This document shows positions 62,135 through 64,000 of a DNA stretch of 64,000 nt, in pieces. This DNA is from Bacteroidales bacterium. GTDB lineage: Bacteria > Bacteroidota > Bacteroidia > Bacteroidales > F082. A program made the position numbers and the translations under genes. The stretch spans positions 1 through 64,000 of the forward strand of contig JAUYGX010000076.1 of NCBI GenBank assembly GCA_030690365.1, given 5' to 3'. The notes under the pieces were generated by a model. It ran no database searches. It had not been told where the DNA came from and saw nothing but the letters and a program-made list of their open reading frames with translations. The stretch's first letter is position 1. The number at the start of each line of letters is the position of its first letter.

Positions 62135-64000
62135 ATGAAGTATTTTACACGATTTTTCGCTCTGTTCTTTGTACTCATGTTGGTAGAAGTTGCCACTTCC
62201 CAACCATGGAAAAATTTGCTTCCGCAAGAAAAAGCAGACAAAACGGAGCTTAGTTTCTATGATTATCAAAAGGCTTTTTATGAATATTGGGAGCCATATC
62301 ATGTGGATAAAGGCTATTATCTCAACCGCGATGGGGAGAAAGCAAAAGCCCATGGCTGGAAACAGTTTAAACGCTGGGAATGGTATTGGGAAAACCGGGT
62401 CGATAAAGTAACCGGGGAATTTCCGACTACTTCCACCTGGGACGTTTACCGGGAAGAAAAGTCCAGGGCAAACAAAAGTCTGGCAGGTAACTGGACCTCA
62501 ATGGGTCCCACCTATACGGGGGGTGGTTATGCCGGTTTGGGACGTATTAACAGTATTGCATTTCATCCAACAAACAACAATATCATTTATATTGGTGCAG
62601 CATCCGGTGGAATTTGGAAAACTTCAAATGGCGGATCCAACTGGATTCCGCTTGGCGATGACAATGCCGCTCTCGGTGTGAGTGACATCATTGTGATTGA
62701 AAATGGAGCTTCCGAAACCATCTACCTGGCTACAGGCGATAAAGACCATTCAGATACCTATTCGATTGGGGTGTTAAAGTCTACCAATGGTGGTACCACC
62801 TGGCAAACCACGGGTCTGGACTGGACTGCAAATCAGCAACGTCTGGTTTACAGATTGTTGATAGATCCTTCAAATCAAAACCTGCTATATGCCGCTACAT
62901 CCAATGGTTTTTATATGACCAACAATGCAGGCACCACCTGGACACAACTCGTAACCACTGATTTTGTAGATGTTGAGTTCGAGCCAGCCAACAGCACTGT
63001 TCTGTATTCAAGCAACAATTATGGCAAAATTTATAAAAGCACCAACAGTGGCGTTTCATGGAGTGAGATTTATAGTATATCCGGAGGAGCCCGCACAGAA
63101 CTCGCCGTTACGGCTGACAACCCAAATGTGATTTACGCTTTGGCTGGCAATACCATCAATAGTGGTTTAAAAGCAGTTTATAAATCCACAAACAATGGCG
63201 CTTCATTCACTAAGATTTTCGACTCATATAATCTCTTGGGATGGAATTGTGATGGTGACGACTATGGAGGACAAGCATGGTATGATCTCTGTATTGCAGC
63301 TGATCCCAACGATGCAAACACTGTTTTTGTTGGTGGTGTAAATACCTGGAAATCTGTAGATGGAGGAATCAGCTGGGATATAAGCTCTAATTGGGCAAGT
63401 AGTTGCGGGGGTACTGCGGCTATCGTGCATGCCGACAAACACACTTTGGTATACCGCAATGGTACTTCGGTGCTGTTTGAAGGTAATGATGGTGGTATTT
63501 ATAAAACCGAAAACAATGGAAGCTCGTGGTCACATATAGGAAACACATTGGCCATTAGCCAGATGTACCGTATTTCGTGTGCTCAAACCAACAATACAGA
63601 TGTGATGACCGGGCTGCAGGACAATGGATCGAAATTGCATGCCAACAATGGTTGGACAGATGTATACGGAGGTGATGGCATGGAATGCATCATCGATTTC
63701 ACAAACGACAATACGCAGTATGCCTCTTTGTATTATGGGGATGTTTTCAGGACAACTGATAAGTGGGGCTCTTCTGACCCCATCACCAACAGTATTTCAG
63801 GTAATGCAGCATGGGTGACGCCGTACACGCTCGATCCCAACGATCACAATACCATATACATCGGATTTCAGGATGTATGGAAATCGATTAATCAGGGTTC
63901 AAACTGGATACAGATCAGCACCTGGGGTGGAAATACCTTGCAGTCGCTTGCCGTAGCCCCTTCCAATTCAAGTTATATTTATGCAGGTACCTACAATACT
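62135..64000 (+). CDS. Large secreted BNR/sialidase-like beta-propeller protein (3'-truncated by the window)
   Basis: An ORF missing from the track because no stop occurs before the window end. It begins with the ATG at 62135: MKYFTRFFALFFVLMLVEVATSQPW, a signal peptide ending in ATSQ. All 622 codons to position 64000 are open. A ~100-residue N-terminal part (WEPYHVDKGYYLNRDG) leads into repeated Asp-box/BNR-type blades of the form KSTNGGTTW: KTSNGGSNW, KSTNGGTTW, MTNNAGTTW, KSTNSGVSW, KSTNNGASF, KSVDGGISW, KTENNGSSW and KSINQGSNW. Such Bacteroidota proteins are usually exported by T9SS and end in PKD and sorting domains, which would lie beyond the window. Ligand or enzymatic role is unknown. 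Confidence 0.85.
   Translation, partial: MKYFTRFFALFFVLMLVEVATSQPWKNLLPQEKADKTELSFYDYQKAFYEYWEPYHVDKGYYLNRDGEKAKAHGWKQFKRWEWYWENRVDKVTGEFPTTSTWDVYREEKSRANKSLAGNWTSMGPTYTGGGYAGLGRINSIAFHPTNNNIIYIGAASGGIWKTSNGGSNWIPLGDDNAALGVSDIIVIENGASETIYLATGDKDHSDTYSIGVLKSTNGGTTWQTTGLDWTANQQRLVYRLLIDPSNQNLLYAATSNGFYMTNNAGTTWTQLVTTDFVDVEFEPANSTVLYSSNNYGKIYKSTNSGVSWSEIYSISGGARTELAVTADNPNVIYALAGNTINSGLKAVYKSTNNGASFTKIFDSYNLLGWNCDGDDYGGQAWYDLCIAADPNDANTVFVGGVNTWKSVDGGISWDISSNWASSCGGTAAIVHADKHTLVYRNGTSVLFEGNDGGIYKTENNGSSWSHIGNTLAISQMYRISCAQTNNTDVMTGLQDNGSKLHANNGWTDVYGGDGMECIIDFTNDNTQYASLYYGDVFRTTDKWGSSDPITNSISGNAAWVTPYTLDPNDHNTIYIGFQDVWKSINQGSNWIQISTWGGNTLQSLAVAPSNSSYIYAGTYNT

Noticed and set aside
1-64000. tRNA, rRNA or insertion sequence genes
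   Set aside because: I scanned the gaps for acceptor/anticodon-like cloverleaves, rRNA signatures and transposase motifs and found none; the only cloverleaf-like shapes are in the tandem array and lack tRNA features.

Overview
The window reads as chromosomal DNA of a Bacteroidota (Bacteroidetes) bacterium, most likely a free-living member of the Bacteroidales/Marinilabiliales side. Three things in the sequence point there. Seventeen intergenic sites match the Bacteroidota housekeeping -7 element TAnnTTTG. Two complete secreted proteins end in type IX secretion (T9SS) sorting domains. Shine-Dalgarno sequences are weak or absent before most genes. Gene density is high, and most of the content is core housekeeping.

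Layout. 1-600: about 2.4 copies of a ~240 bp tandem repeat with inverted arms. 665-5219 (+): an alpha/beta hydrolase, the translational GTPase TypA/BipA, an RluA-family pseudouridine synthase and a SpoU-type RNA methyltransferase. 5243-9713 (-): a TrkH/KtrB potassium transporter, a secreted endo/exonuclease/phosphatase-family protein and a fused aconitase/isopropylmalate dehydratase-type enzyme. 9830-15601 (-): a complete RND efflux operon (adaptor, pump, outer-membrane factor). 15944-17841 (-): a stand-alone receiver protein, TrmN6 and RimM. 18245-27654 (+): seven co-directional genes encoding reductive pyrimidine catabolism from uptake to acyl-CoA. 27682-28406: five tandem ~140 bp copies of a strongly structured, covarying palindromic element. 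28551-40621: an Uup-like ABC-F ATPase, a degenerate DEAD-box protein, a TPR protein, GyrA, ClpC and a long acyl-CoA dehydrogenase. 40688-45059: an envelope cluster with a sigma factor and PepSY-like protein divergent from a lipoprotein, two L,D-transpeptidases and an apparently inactive third member. 45208-47654: an A+T-rich restriction-modification pair. 47724-55474: an acyl-CoA dehydrogenase, XerD, an acidic unknown protein, an SDR oxidoreductase, and the operon aminotransferase / PAD-fold secreted protein / Aat / guanine deaminase. 55582-64000: a secreted propeller protein, a LolC/E-type permease, a NamZ-type muramidase, an outer-membrane barrel, and a large BNR-repeat secreted protein that runs off the window and is absent from the ORF track.

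How genes work together. The pyrimidine operon takes up a base (NCS1 permease), reduces it (PreT/PreA), opens the ring (dihydropyrimidinase), releases CO2 and NH3 (beta-ureidopropionase), transaminates the beta-amino acid, and oxidises the semialdehyde to acetyl- or propionyl-CoA (MmsA-type dehydrogenase). The RND genes form one tripartite pump. The L,D-transpeptidase cluster is probably an envelope-remodelling unit.

The least explained features are the covarying tandem element at 27.7-28.4 kb, the T9SS-exported PAD-fold protein that has lost its catalytic Asp, His and Cys (52640-54271), the DEAD-box/DbpA-like protein with every ATPase motif degraded (30450-31772), and the L,D-transpeptidase cluster with its inactive paralog and possible terminator/antiterminator switch. 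No CRISPR array, tRNA, rRNA or insertion sequence was found. Several ORF-track starts were moved to downstream starts, mainly because the longer version begins inside a promoter element or precedes the conserved domain.
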